Shown: positions 44,507 to 51,612 of the stretch, one piece after another
How the letters are laid out: every line of letters starts with the position of its first letter
Numbering within the stretch: position 1 is the stretch's first letter
NCBI GenBank assembly: GCA_030377965.1
Contig: JAUCGE010000007.1
Coordinates: 1 to 64,000, forward strand
Source: Desulfobacterales bacterium HSG16
Lineage (GTDB): Bacteria; Desulfobacterota; Desulfobacteria; Desulfobacterales; HSG16
DNA length: 64,000 nt
Direction of reading: 5' to 3'
Position numbers and translations under genes: made by a program
Notes under the pieces: model-generated
The model's database searches: none
Told to the model about the DNA's origin: nothing
Seen by the model: only the letters and a program-made list of their open reading frames with translations

Positions 44507-45652
44507 ATGACAGTTCAGGAATTGATCGAATCAGGAATACCAGAAAAATGGCTCTCCAGAGAGCTTTACCGCAGAGCTGCATTCCATTTTGAAAAATGCG
44601 GGGAACTGCACGAAGCTGCCGGATGCCGGGTAAAAGCGCATGAATTCAGTCATGCAGTAGAAATTTACCTGAAACTTGATGATCATGCCAGAGCCGCTCC
44701 ATTGTTATTATCCGAAAAACGATATCCAGAAGCCTTGAACTGCTTTCAGCGGTGGATGAATGAAATTTCCGAAAAAACTTCGGAAAATCAGGTTTCTGCC
44801 ATGCTTGGCATATCCGCATGTCTGAAGATGATGAAAATCGATTTGCAGGCCGCACGGGATATGTATTGTAAGGCAAGAAAGATTATCGAAAGAGAAGACG
44901 ATGATGATCATGGCCACAGCTCTTCTCTGGCTTCAGGCCGATGCTGGGAGGCTCTGGGAATCTACGGCAGGGCTTTGGAGCGGTACGATCTGATTCAGGC
45001 AGGATATGAAAAATCTCTGGCATGTTTTGGAGAAGAACATAATCATGAGCGCTTGAAAACCGCTGTAACGTATCTGGAGTTGATAAAAAAAAACCGGCTC
45101 CTTGCTGCCGATCTCGAAAATCGTATTGCTGAATGGAGTTTGCCGGAAGATGATGATATTGTGCCTGTGCCTCCGCTGGTTCAATTGAGAAGTACGACGC
45201 TTACGGTTTCAGATGATGAGTTCAGAAAAGTTTTTAAGTTGGGTAATAATCGTAAGCCACTGGATTATATACAGAATGAGTTTGAGGATCTTGGTGAAAT
45301 TATTCTGGATCATACAACCGGTATCATGTGGCAGCAATCAGGCTCGAAAGATTGGATAACATATGAATCTGCTGAAGCTTATGTAAAAAAATTGAACCAG
45401 GATCATTTTGCCGATTATGATGACTGGCGTCTGCCCACAGTTGATGAACTGGCATCTCTGCTTGAACCTGAGAAAAATTCAGAGAATGATCTTTACATTG
45501 ATCCGATTTTTGATTGTGCAAATGTATTTCCCTGGTACTGGACCTCAGATAAGCGAGTTGGTGGCGGTGCGTGGGGCGTTGACTTTAACCTCGGCGGTGT
45601 TAGCTGGAGCACTCTCCTCAACGCTGGTTACGTGCGAGTATGTCGCGCCTGA
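44507..45652 (+). CDS. DGR target protein 1: helical-repeat N-terminus with DUF1566/C-type-lectin-fold variable domain
   Basis: The protein has 381 residues. Residues 1-210 are helical and TPR-like (FHFEKCGELHEAAGCRVKAH, then LKLDDHARAAPLL). A linker containing LTVSDDEFRKVF leads to a DUF1566-type domain (about 255-381: EIILDHTTGIMWQQSG, DWRLPTVDELASLLEP), related to the C-type-lectin fold used by known DGR targets. The last 34 residues plus stop (348-381) are encoded by variable repeat VR1. Twelve template AAY codons give Gly, Asp, Asn, Leu, Gly, Ser, Ser, Thr, Leu, Asn, Ala and Gly here. AGG precedes the ATG by 6 nt. Its leader is shared with target 3, with which it is nearly identical along most of its length. 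Confidence 0.88.
   Translation: MTVQELIESGIPEKWLSRELYRRAAFHFEKCGELHEAAGCRVKAHEFSHAVEIYLKLDDHARAAPLLLSEKRYPEALNCFQRWMNEISEKTSENQVSAMLGISACLKMMKIDLQAARDMYCKARKIIEREDDDDHGHSSSLASGRCWEALGIYGRALERYDLIQAGYEKSLACFGEEHNHERLKTAVTYLELIKKNRLLAADLENRIAEWSLPEDDDIVPVPPLVQLRSTTLTVSDDEFRKVFKLGNNRKPLDYIQNEFEDLGEIILDHTTGIMWQQSGSKDWITYESAEAYVKKLNQDHFADYDDWRLPTVDELASLLEPEKNSENDLYIDPIFDCANVFPWYWTSDKRVGGGAWGVDFNLGGVSWSTLLNAGYVRVCRA
45548..45652 (+). repeat. DGR variable repeat VR1
   Basis: These 105 nt align with the template repeat at 48345-48449 without gaps. The first 27 nt (to GTGCGTGG) and the last 24 (from TACGTGCGAG) are identical to the template. In between, 16 substitutions occur, all at template adenines. 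It ends with the target gene's stop codon. Confidence 0.93.
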
Positions 45653-45699
45653 CAATGTGGATCATTTGGTCATTTGAATTATTTGATAATTATGGGGGT

Positions 45700-45719
45700 G
45701 CAGGGGGCGTGCCCCCTGC
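45700..45719 (+). promoter_or_regulatory. Hairpin downstream of VR1, likely DGR target-recognition element
   Basis: GCAGGGGG and CCCCCTGC form an 8-bp stem with a CGTG loop. It starts 47 nt after VR1. Known DGRs, for example that of Bordetella phage BPP-1, need a hairpin or cruciform just after the variable repeat for efficient retrohoming, also with an 8-bp stem and 4-nt loop. No T tract follows. Confidence 0.75.
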
Positions 45720-45785
45720 TAGCGACAAAAATGGATTCAGGGATATTTTTTATTTTTTTTGCCGAACATGGTATAGGACATCATT

Positions 45786-47708
45786 ATGACAACAGCACAA
45801 ATCAATAAACAATCTGAAACTCATCTGCGTACGCTCTCTTTGAGCCATGTCAAGCCCCCTTCTCCTTCGCGTCCGGCTGCATGGCTTCGAGGAATAGGAG
45901 CTTTAGGATATTGTGTACCCCTGTTTCTAATTCAGGATCTTGGCACACTCCTGACCATGCCCCGCCAGCGGCTTCGGATATCTCGTCCTGACCATCTGCC
46001 GGATGATATCGACACATCCGCCTATTCCGTGTTTCTGGATCGAATGGCCGGATATGCACTGCTGTGCCAGATAAGCGCATGGAATATATCCGACTCTGTG
46101 GCAGGTGTGATAATAGCCAAACTGTTGAACGATGTGAAATTTCCGGGGCTATACGCTATTCCGGGAGGAAACAATGGAGCGGATTTTGCCCGTCGGCTTG
46201 GTGTCAAAATGGATCGTGCTGACCCTGCCGGTATATGGAGGGAAACCTTGCCGGAAGATCGTCCGGTATTGTCAGAGCTTTTACCTGAAGAAGCCATGAC
46301 CGATATAGCGAAAAATCTGCGTAATCTGGATGAAGATGAACTTCGATTTCTCCACCGCTACGGGCCTCGTTTTGCCGGAGCGCCTGATCCAGAGGACATG
46401 CTTGACCTGTTCAGCCTGCTCAATCTTCCGCCGTCAGTGCGCCTTGCCATGTCCCAGGTCATGAGTCTGCTGCCCAGAATCAGCCAGACAACCCGTGCCG
46501 GAGGAACTCAGACCTACGCAATGGGCGGATATGAAGGCTTGACCCGCAAGGGCAGCCTCGACAGCATCATACCCACTGAACTGGCCTGCCCGGATGATAT
46601 TCTGTTTCACCGCCTGCTGAACAACGAGGCTCTTTACTATGGCAGAGAAGGCGAGCGGGAGAGGCAGAAAGCGCTTGCATATATTGTCACCCAGTCCGGT
46701 ATGGAAATGCTCGGAGATTTCAACGTCATGGCCCAGGCCCTTACTCTCGCACTTGCTCAGGCCATGCAGAGCCGGGGCTACGAAGTGTTGCAGAGTTTTG
46801 CAGGCAATCTCCTGACTCCGCCAGCGGGCATGAACAAACCAAAAGATGTGCATCGTATATTGTATTATCAGGACAAAGGATGGAGCCTGCCGGAAAAGAT
46901 TTTGAACAATGTTTCCGAACTTCTTCGCTCATGGAAAGAAGAATACAGAAGTGTACAGGTTTTCTGGGTGGTAAACGAGTTCTGGGATGCAGATGACTGG
47001 GATCTGCATCAAAAACTCTACAGAAATTTAAAAAAACAGGCCGGGCAGCAGATCTGGTTCATTCAATGCGGATACGGCAGATCAAAACTCAACGGAACCC
47101 CGCCTGTGGCAGCCCGGCAATTTCATCGATACCACATTGTACATACTGAATCCATGTGGAAAGATCGAAAACCTCCGCGTGTCGATTTCACTGTGGCACG
47201 AAAAAGAGCAGCAGCCATCGAAAAAAAGAAAGCTGATCCCCTTTTACGGAGCGAATTTTTGACTGTATCCGATGATGATGCAGCAGAGGTTTTCGGTTTG
47301 AAGCTGATCAGAAAAACAGAGAACTGGACTCAGTTGAAACCTGTCGAACATATGAAAAACGACTTTGAAGACAGGGGAGACATTATTTTTGACCGTGAAA
47401 CCGGCCTGACATGGCAGAAATCTGACTCGGGAAATGAAATGACATATGAAGAAGCAGAGGCTTATGTCAGCCAACTGAATCATGATCATTTTGAAGGCTG
47501 CAATGACTGGCATCTGCCCACAGTGGATGAACTGGTTTCCCTGATCGAGCCTGAACAAAATTCGGCGGGCCTTTACATTGATCCGATCTTTGATTGTTCA
47601 GAAGGGTGGTACTGGAACTGGACTTCCGATAAGCGAGTTGGTGGCGGTGCGTGGTACGTTGGCTTTAACCTCGGCAATGTTGGCTGGCACTATCTCAAGC
47701 ACCACTGA
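45786..47708 (+). CDS. DGR target protein 2: degenerate vWA-like N-terminus with DUF1566 domain, frameshifted in its variable repeat
   Basis: The reading frame has 640 residues. The N-terminal 470 differ from the other targets. The segment GGYEGLTRKGSLDSIIPTEL followed by NEALYYGREGERERQ resembles, from memory, vWA-region proteins of MoxR-vWA ternary conflict systems; the metal-binding Asp-x-Ser-x-Ser seems lost (MEMLGDFNVMAQALTLALAQ at that place). From FLTVSDDDAAEVFGL onward it carries the same linker and DUF1566 domain as targets 1 and 3. One extra G at about 47699 inside VR2 shifts the frame, so the protein ends YLKHH at TGA 47706-47708. Without it the frame would run to 47733 and end in VRVCRA like the others. 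Confidence 0.8.
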   Translation: MTTAQINKQSETHLRTLSLSHVKPPSPSRPAAWLRGIGALGYCVPLFLIQDLGTLLTMPRQRLRISRPDHLPDDIDTSAYSVFLDRMAGYALLCQISAWNISDSVAGVIIAKLLNDVKFPGLYAIPGGNNGADFARRLGVKMDRADPAGIWRETLPEDRPVLSELLPEEAMTDIAKNLRNLDEDELRFLHRYGPRFAGAPDPEDMLDLFSLLNLPPSVRLAMSQVMSLLPRISQTTRAGGTQTYAMGGYEGLTRKGSLDSIIPTELACPDDILFHRLLNNEALYYGREGERERQKALAYIVTQSGMEMLGDFNVMAQALTLALAQAMQSRGYEVLQSFAGNLLTPPAGMNKPKDVHRILYYQDKGWSLPEKILNNVSELLRSWKEEYRSVQVFWVVNEFWDADDWDLHQKLYRNLKKQAGQQIWFIQCGYGRSKLNGTPPVAARQFHRYHIVHTESMWKDRKPPRVDFTVARKRAAAIEKKKADPLLRSEFLTVSDDDAAEVFGLKLIRKTENWTQLKPVEHMKNDFEDRGDIIFDRETGLTWQKSDSGNEMTYEEAEAYVSQLNHDHFEGCNDWHLPTVDELVSLIEPEQNSAGLYIDPIFDCSEGWYWNWTSDKRVGGGAWYVGFNLGNVGWHYLKHH

Positions 47709-47733
47709 TTTCGTGCGAGTATGTCGCGCCTGA
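47628..47733 (+). repeat. DGR variable repeat VR2, with a single-base insertion
   Basis: The repeat has 106 nt against 105 in the template. Thirteen substitutions all lie at template adenines, including one in the TAC codon that stays unchanged in VR1 and VR3. The one extra base is a G within the template's first AAC after CTC. With that G removed, the 3' codons read Asn-Thr-Thr-Asp-Phe, all reachable by adenine changes. Confidence 0.92.
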
Positions 47734-47780
47734 CAATGTGGGTTATTTGGTCATTTGAATTATTTGACAATTATGGGGGT

Positions 47781-47800
47781 GCAGGGGGCGTGCCCCCTGC
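47781..47800 (+). promoter_or_regulatory. Hairpin downstream of VR2
   Basis: It is identical in sequence to the hairpins after VR1 and VR3 and again starts 47 nt after the variable repeat. The intervening segment is also nearly identical (CAATGTGG, CATTTGAATTATTTGA). Confidence 0.75.
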
Positions 47801-47832
47801 TAGCGACAAAAAAAATTTAAGGAGTTATTTCC

Positions 47833-48183
47833 ATGGCAAGATATGAGCATCTTCCCATATATAAAAAAGCATTTGATCTGAATCTGTATTTCGAAAAAAT
47901 TGTTCGAGGCTTCAGCCGTTACAATAAATACACTCTTGGAACAGAACTGAGAGAATATTCCAGACTTGCCGTAAAACTGATTGTCGAGGCCAATAACAAC
48001 AGGGATAAGATGGACAAACTGCTTGAGTTGAGGGCGCTTCTTGAACAGTTGAAGCTCACGATCCGGCTATGCAAGGAATTGAAAGCATTTAACAATTTTG
48101 ATTCATTTCAGGTTGCAATCAATCTTGTTATTGATATAAGTAAACAGAACGAGGGGTGGATAAAGAGTTTTTCCCGTAAATAA
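47833..48183 (+). CDS. avd: DGR accessory variability determinant (Avd), four-helix-bundle protein
   Basis: The protein has 116 residues, the usual size of Avd and its 23S-rRNA-intervening-sequence relatives. It begins YEHLPIYKKAFDLNLYFEKI, matches the four-helix-bundle pattern and is basic. In studied DGRs Avd forms a pentamer that binds the reverse transcriptase and the template RNA and is needed for mutagenic cDNA synthesis. AAGGAG lies about 8 nt before the ATG at 47833. It sits directly upstream of the template repeat and the reverse transcriptase, the classic avd-TR-RT order. Confidence 0.9.
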   Translation: MARYEHLPIYKKAFDLNLYFEKIVRGFSRYNKYTLGTELREYSRLAVKLIVEANNNRDKMDKLLELRALLEQLKLTIRLCKELKAFNNFDSFQVAINLVIDISKQNEGWIKSFSRK

Positions 48184-48344
48184 GGACATGGCCAGAATTC
48201 GGACTTGCTTGAAATCAATCCGGAGTGTGCCAACATAATCATTGTGCATCCTTTCCGCCTTACCGGGCATTATGAATCAGGCTGTCATACCATGACATTG
48301 TGGATTGGCGGCCGGTGATCCCTTTTTCTGGGAATAAGTGAAGG

Positions 48345-48449
48345 GATAAGCGAGTTGGTGGCGGTGCGTGGAACGTTAACTTTAACAACGGCAATGTTAA
48401 CTGGAACAATCTCAACAACAATAATTACGTGCGAGTATGTCGCGCCTGA
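48345..48449 (+). repeat. DGR template repeat (TR)
   Basis: This 105-nt repeat matches the three variable repeats except at adenines. Its middle is a run of Asn codons: 12 AAY codons in 19, flanked by invariant ends. It is intergenic between avd and the reverse transcriptase gene and overlaps the earliest possible start codon of the latter. The template diverges from the variable repeats right after TGA (T against C) and lacks the downstream hairpin, as expected for the IMH*/IMH distinction that makes information flow one way. Confidence 0.94.
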
Positions 48450-48457
48450 TAATGATA

Positions 48458-49990
48458 ATGTCTCAATTCACTTTTGAAAATATTTACAGGGCTTATATCG
48501 ATTGCAGGAAAAACAAACGGAATAAGTCCGATGCATTACAATTCGAAATCGACGCAGAAGAGAACATTCACAACCTGCACCTCGAATTGACGGGAAAAAC
48601 TTACCACCCCTTACGTTCTGACTGCTTTGTTGCCCGAAAACCCAAGCTGAGAGAAATATTCGCAGCAGATTTCAAAGATCGAATCTCCCATCATCTGGTT
48701 GTGAGTTATCTTGAACCCATATGGGAACCTGCGTTTATCTTTGACAGTTATGCCTCCAGACGGAAAAAAGGCATACATCTTGCCATTGAAAAATTAAAAA
48801 AATTCACACGAAAAATCACAAAAAACGGATCTCAACAGGCATTTTTCATGCAGCTCGATATAAAAAATTTTTTCATGTCGATCGATAAAGATATCCTGTA
48901 TGATATCGTCAAAACCCGCTGCCCTGACCAGGAAATCCTGTGGCTGGCAAAAACGATAATTTTCCATGATCCAACCAAAAATTACCAGCTCAAATCATCC
49001 AGAAAGCTTTTGAACAGGATACCTGTACAGAAATCCCTTTTTGGAAATGAAAATGAAAAGGGGCTGCCTATCGGTAATCTGACCAGTCAATTCATGGCAA
49101 ATGTTTATTTAAACTGTCTTGATCAGATGGTAAAGCATGAACTGAAATGCAGTTTTTACATGCGCTATGTGGATGACTTCATACTGCTGAATACTGATGA
49201 AAAACAACTTCTATCCTGGAAAAAGATAATTGAAAAGTTCCTTGATAAAAAATTGAAGCTGGAGCTGAACCATTCAAGAACAAAAATCCGCCCTATAACA
49301 AACGGAATAGATTTTTTAGGGTATGTCGTTCGTCCAGGGTACATTCTTTGCCGAAACAGGGTGGTCAACAACCTGCAAAAAAGACTGATATCTTTTTCAA
49401 AAGAGTTGATAAGCAGCGATGGGCGTATCCAGAGAATCAATTATAATTATGATATCCTGGAAACACTGTTTGCATGCCTGAATTCTTATCTGGCCCATTT
49501 TAAACATGCCAATACACACAATCTGACCAATAAAATATTTGAACGGCATTCATGGCTGGGTCACTATTTTTTTATGCATAAATTTAAGCTTAAAAGAATC
49601 TATTGCCCGCCTTCGGGATTCAATGCGCTGCGGTTTCAGTATCGCTATTTTCAGAAACAATTTCAGCAATTTCTGATATTCTTTCAGGTGGGCTGCTTTT
49701 ATGAATTTTATGAAATACAGGCTGCCAGAGCGATACAATACTTGAAACTCAAAAGGATAGAGAGTAAACACGGTTTCAGGCTCAGATGCGGTATTGGCAT
49801 CAAAGGATTGGATCGTTTTGTTGACATGGCTTTAAAAATGAATTTGCCCGTTGCTGTGATAAAACAGACCGGACATTATTTAAATCGCCTTGCTGAACGC
49901 AGAATATCTGATCAGTATATACCTTCACAGCAAACAACAGACTCGGATTCCGGGTTTTCCGGTTGCAGTTCGATTCTGGTAATCCGCTGA
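48458..49990 (+). CDS. DGR reverse transcriptase with a C-terminal MutS domain I-like extension
   Basis: Numbered from ATG 48437 (inside the template repeat) it has 517 residues; I prefer ATG 48458, just after the repeat, with 510. RT motifs: LREIFAADFKDRISHH (71-86), FFMQLDIKNFFMS (catalytic Asp near 141), GLPIGNLTSQFMANVYLN (209-226), which is typical of DGR enzymes, and FYMRYVDDFILL (YVDD 244-247). Most DGR reverse transcriptases end near 300-400 residues. Here about 120 more residues follow, containing FFQVGCFYEFYEIQAARA and MNLPVAVIKQTGHYLNRLAE, which closely match MutS mismatch-recognition domain I, including its Phe-x-Glu motif (F421, E423). No start has a clear ribosome site. Confidence 0.92.
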   Translation: MSQFTFENIYRAYIDCRKNKRNKSDALQFEIDAEENIHNLHLELTGKTYHPLRSDCFVARKPKLREIFAADFKDRISHHLVVSYLEPIWEPAFIFDSYASRRKKGIHLAIEKLKKFTRKITKNGSQQAFFMQLDIKNFFMSIDKDILYDIVKTRCPDQEILWLAKTIIFHDPTKNYQLKSSRKLLNRIPVQKSLFGNENEKGLPIGNLTSQFMANVYLNCLDQMVKHELKCSFYMRYVDDFILLNTDEKQLLSWKKIIEKFLDKKLKLELNHSRTKIRPITNGIDFLGYVVRPGYILCRNRVVNNLQKRLISFSKELISSDGRIQRINYNYDILETLFACLNSYLAHFKHANTHNLTNKIFERHSWLGHYFFMHKFKLKRIYCPPSGFNALRFQYRYFQKQFQQFLIFFQVGCFYEFYEIQAARAIQYLKLKRIESKHGFRLRCGIGIKGLDRFVDMALKMNLPVAVIKQTGHYLNRLAERRISDQYIPSQQTTDSDSGFSGCSSILVIR

Positions 49991-50029
49991 TCATCGAAAC
50001 AGAGTTTATCAGGCACTTTCATTTTATGC

Positions 50030-50143
50030 CTGTAAAATAAGGAACACAGGAAAAAAATGGCAGTTCAGGATCTGTTTTTTGAACCGCAGATAATCATGAT
50101 GATATTGATGCCCATGATGTTTCCAGGTAATCACCAATTGTAA
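50030..50143 (+). pseudogene. Remnant of a DGR target-gene start
   Basis: About 40 nt of leader and start codon (ATAAGGAACACAGG, then ATG at 50057 and CAGTTCAGGA) copy the start of target 1 at 44507. The similarity stops abruptly at 50070, where a long inverted-repeat element begins; the frame runs only 28 codons, to 50143. This looks like a third helical-type target gene whose body was lost or displaced. Confidence 0.6.
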
Positions 50144-50215
50144 ATTGACCACATTCAACATAAAATACCGCCTATCATGCTCATCATATCCATCATGATT
50201 ATCTGCGGTTCAAAA
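50077..50215. mobile_element. MITE-like element with 25-bp terminal inverted repeats
   Basis: Positions 50077-50101 and 50191-50215 are perfect 25-bp inverted repeats (ends TTTTGAACCGCAG). They enclose 89 nt without a reading frame, containing further ATGATG-type repetition. The size (139 bp), perfect terminal repeats and lack of coding capacity fit a miniature inverted-repeat transposable element, though a large RNA hairpin is also possible. I see no clear target-site duplication. Confidence 0.6.
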
Positions 50216-50305
50216 CCAAAACTTGTCGTTGAAGACAAATCATGGTAATCCTTCAATCCTTAAATCAAGGTTCAAACTCGATTTCAGACAACAACAGGAA
50301 AAAAA

Positions 50306-51460
50306 ATGACAGTTCAGGAATTGATCGAATCAGGCATACCAGGCAAATGGCTCTCCAGAGAGCTTTACCGCAGAGCTGCATTTCATTTTGAAAAATGCGG
50401 GGAGCTGCACGAAGCTGCCGAATGCCGGGTCAAAGCGCATGAATTCAATCATGCTGTTGAAATTTACCTGAAACTTGATGATCATGCCAGAGCTGCTCCA
50501 TTGTTATTATCCGAAAAACGATATCCGGAAGCCTTGAACTGCTTTCAGCGGTGGATGGATGAAATTTCCGAAGAGACACAGGAAAAGCAGGTTTCTGCCA
50601 TGCTTGGCATATCCGCATGTCTGAAAATGATGAAAATCGATTTGCAGGCCGCACGGGATATGTATTGTAAGGCAAGAAAGATTATCGAAAGAGAAGATAA
50701 AGATGATGATCATGGCCACAGCTCTTCTCTGGCTTCTGGTCGATGCTGGGAAGCTCTGGGAATCTACGGCAGGGCTTTGGACAGGTACGATTTGGTTCAG
50801 GCAGGATATGAAAAATCTCTGGCATGTTTTGGAGAAGAACATAATCAGGAACGCTTGAAAACCGCTGTAACTTATCTGGAGTTGATACAGAAAAACCGGC
50901 TCCTTGCTGCTGATCTCGAAAACCGTATTGCTGAATGGAGTCTGCCGGAAGATGATGATATTGTGCCTGAGCCTCCGCTTGTTCCATTGAGAAGTGAAGC
51001 AATTACGGTTTCAGATGATGAATCTTCAGAAGTTTTTAATATTGCCCCAAAATATCCACGGAGACCGCTTGAATATGTCAAAAACGAATTTGAGGTTCTT
51101 GGTGAAATTGTTCTGGATCATACAACCGGCATTATGTGGCAGAAATCAGACTCGAAAAACGAAATGCCATATGAAGAAGCCAATGCTTATGTAAAAAAAC
51201 TGAATCAGGATCATTTTGCAGAATATGAAGACTGGCGTCTGCCCACAGTGGATGAACTGGCATCTTTGCTTGAACCTGAGAAAAATTCAGAGAACAATCT
51301 TTACATAGATCCGATTTTTGATTGTGCAGAGGGGTGGTACTGGAACTGGACTTCAGATAAGCGAGTTGGTGGCGGTGCGTGGGGCGTTCACTTTAACGAC
51401 GGCAGTGTTGGCTGGAGCAGTCTCAACTACAGTAGTTACGTGCGAGTATGTCGCGCCTGA
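50306..51460 (+). CDS. DGR target protein 3: helical-repeat N-terminus with DUF1566 variable domain
   Basis: The protein has 384 residues and is nearly identical to target 1 through residue 230 or so. It diverges in the linker (EAITVSDDESSEVFNIAP) and is again very similar in the DUF1566 part (EIVLDHTTGIMWQKSDSKNE, DWRLPTVDELASLLEP, GWYWNWTSDKRVGG). The last 34 residues (351-384) are encoded by VR3: the 12 template AAY codons became Gly, His, Asn, Asp, Ser, Gly, Ser, Ser, Asn, Tyr, Ser and Ser. Target 1 and this gene are therefore a recent duplication on both sides of the DGR core, now carrying different variable sequences. Confidence 0.88.
   Translation: MTVQELIESGIPGKWLSRELYRRAAFHFEKCGELHEAAECRVKAHEFNHAVEIYLKLDDHARAAPLLLSEKRYPEALNCFQRWMDEISEETQEKQVSAMLGISACLKMMKIDLQAARDMYCKARKIIEREDKDDDHGHSSSLASGRCWEALGIYGRALDRYDLVQAGYEKSLACFGEEHNQERLKTAVTYLELIQKNRLLAADLENRIAEWSLPEDDDIVPEPPLVPLRSEAITVSDDESSEVFNIAPKYPRRPLEYVKNEFEVLGEIVLDHTTGIMWQKSDSKNEMPYEEANAYVKKLNQDHFAEYEDWRLPTVDELASLLEPEKNSENNLYIDPIFDCAEGWYWNWTSDKRVGGGAWGVHFNDGSVGWSSLNYSSYVRVCRA
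51356..51460 (+). repeat. DGR variable repeat VR3
   Basis: These 105 nt align with the template without gaps and show 12 substitutions, all at template adenines. Ends are identical to VR1 and VR2. It ends with the target's stop codon. Confidence 0.93.
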
Positions 51461-51507
51461 CAATGTGGATCATTTGATCATTTGAATTATTTGACAATTA
51501 TGGGGGT

Positions 51508-51527
51508 GCAGGGGGCGTGCCCCCTGC
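51508..51527 (+). promoter_or_regulatory. Hairpin downstream of VR3
   Basis: This is the third identical copy of the 8-bp stem with CGTG loop, again starting 47 nt after its variable repeat. Confidence 0.75.
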
Positions 51528-51612
51528 TAGCGACAAAAAATAAACGGGCATAAAAAAATGGAAATCCGGAGAACATCTCCGTGATAAAAAATTATAATCC
51601 GAGGATCTAGCT

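Noticed and set aside
45690-45730. Post-VR hairpins as ordinary Rho-independent terminators
   Set aside because: No T tract follows any of the three copies, and their fixed 47-nt distance from the variable repeats and identity among three genes fit a DGR element better.
48437-49990. Reverse transcriptase as part of a group II intron or retron
   Set aside because: There is no maturase or HNH domain, no intron RNA structure and no msr/msd; the IGNLTSQ motif, avd and the TR/VR set make it a DGR enzyme.
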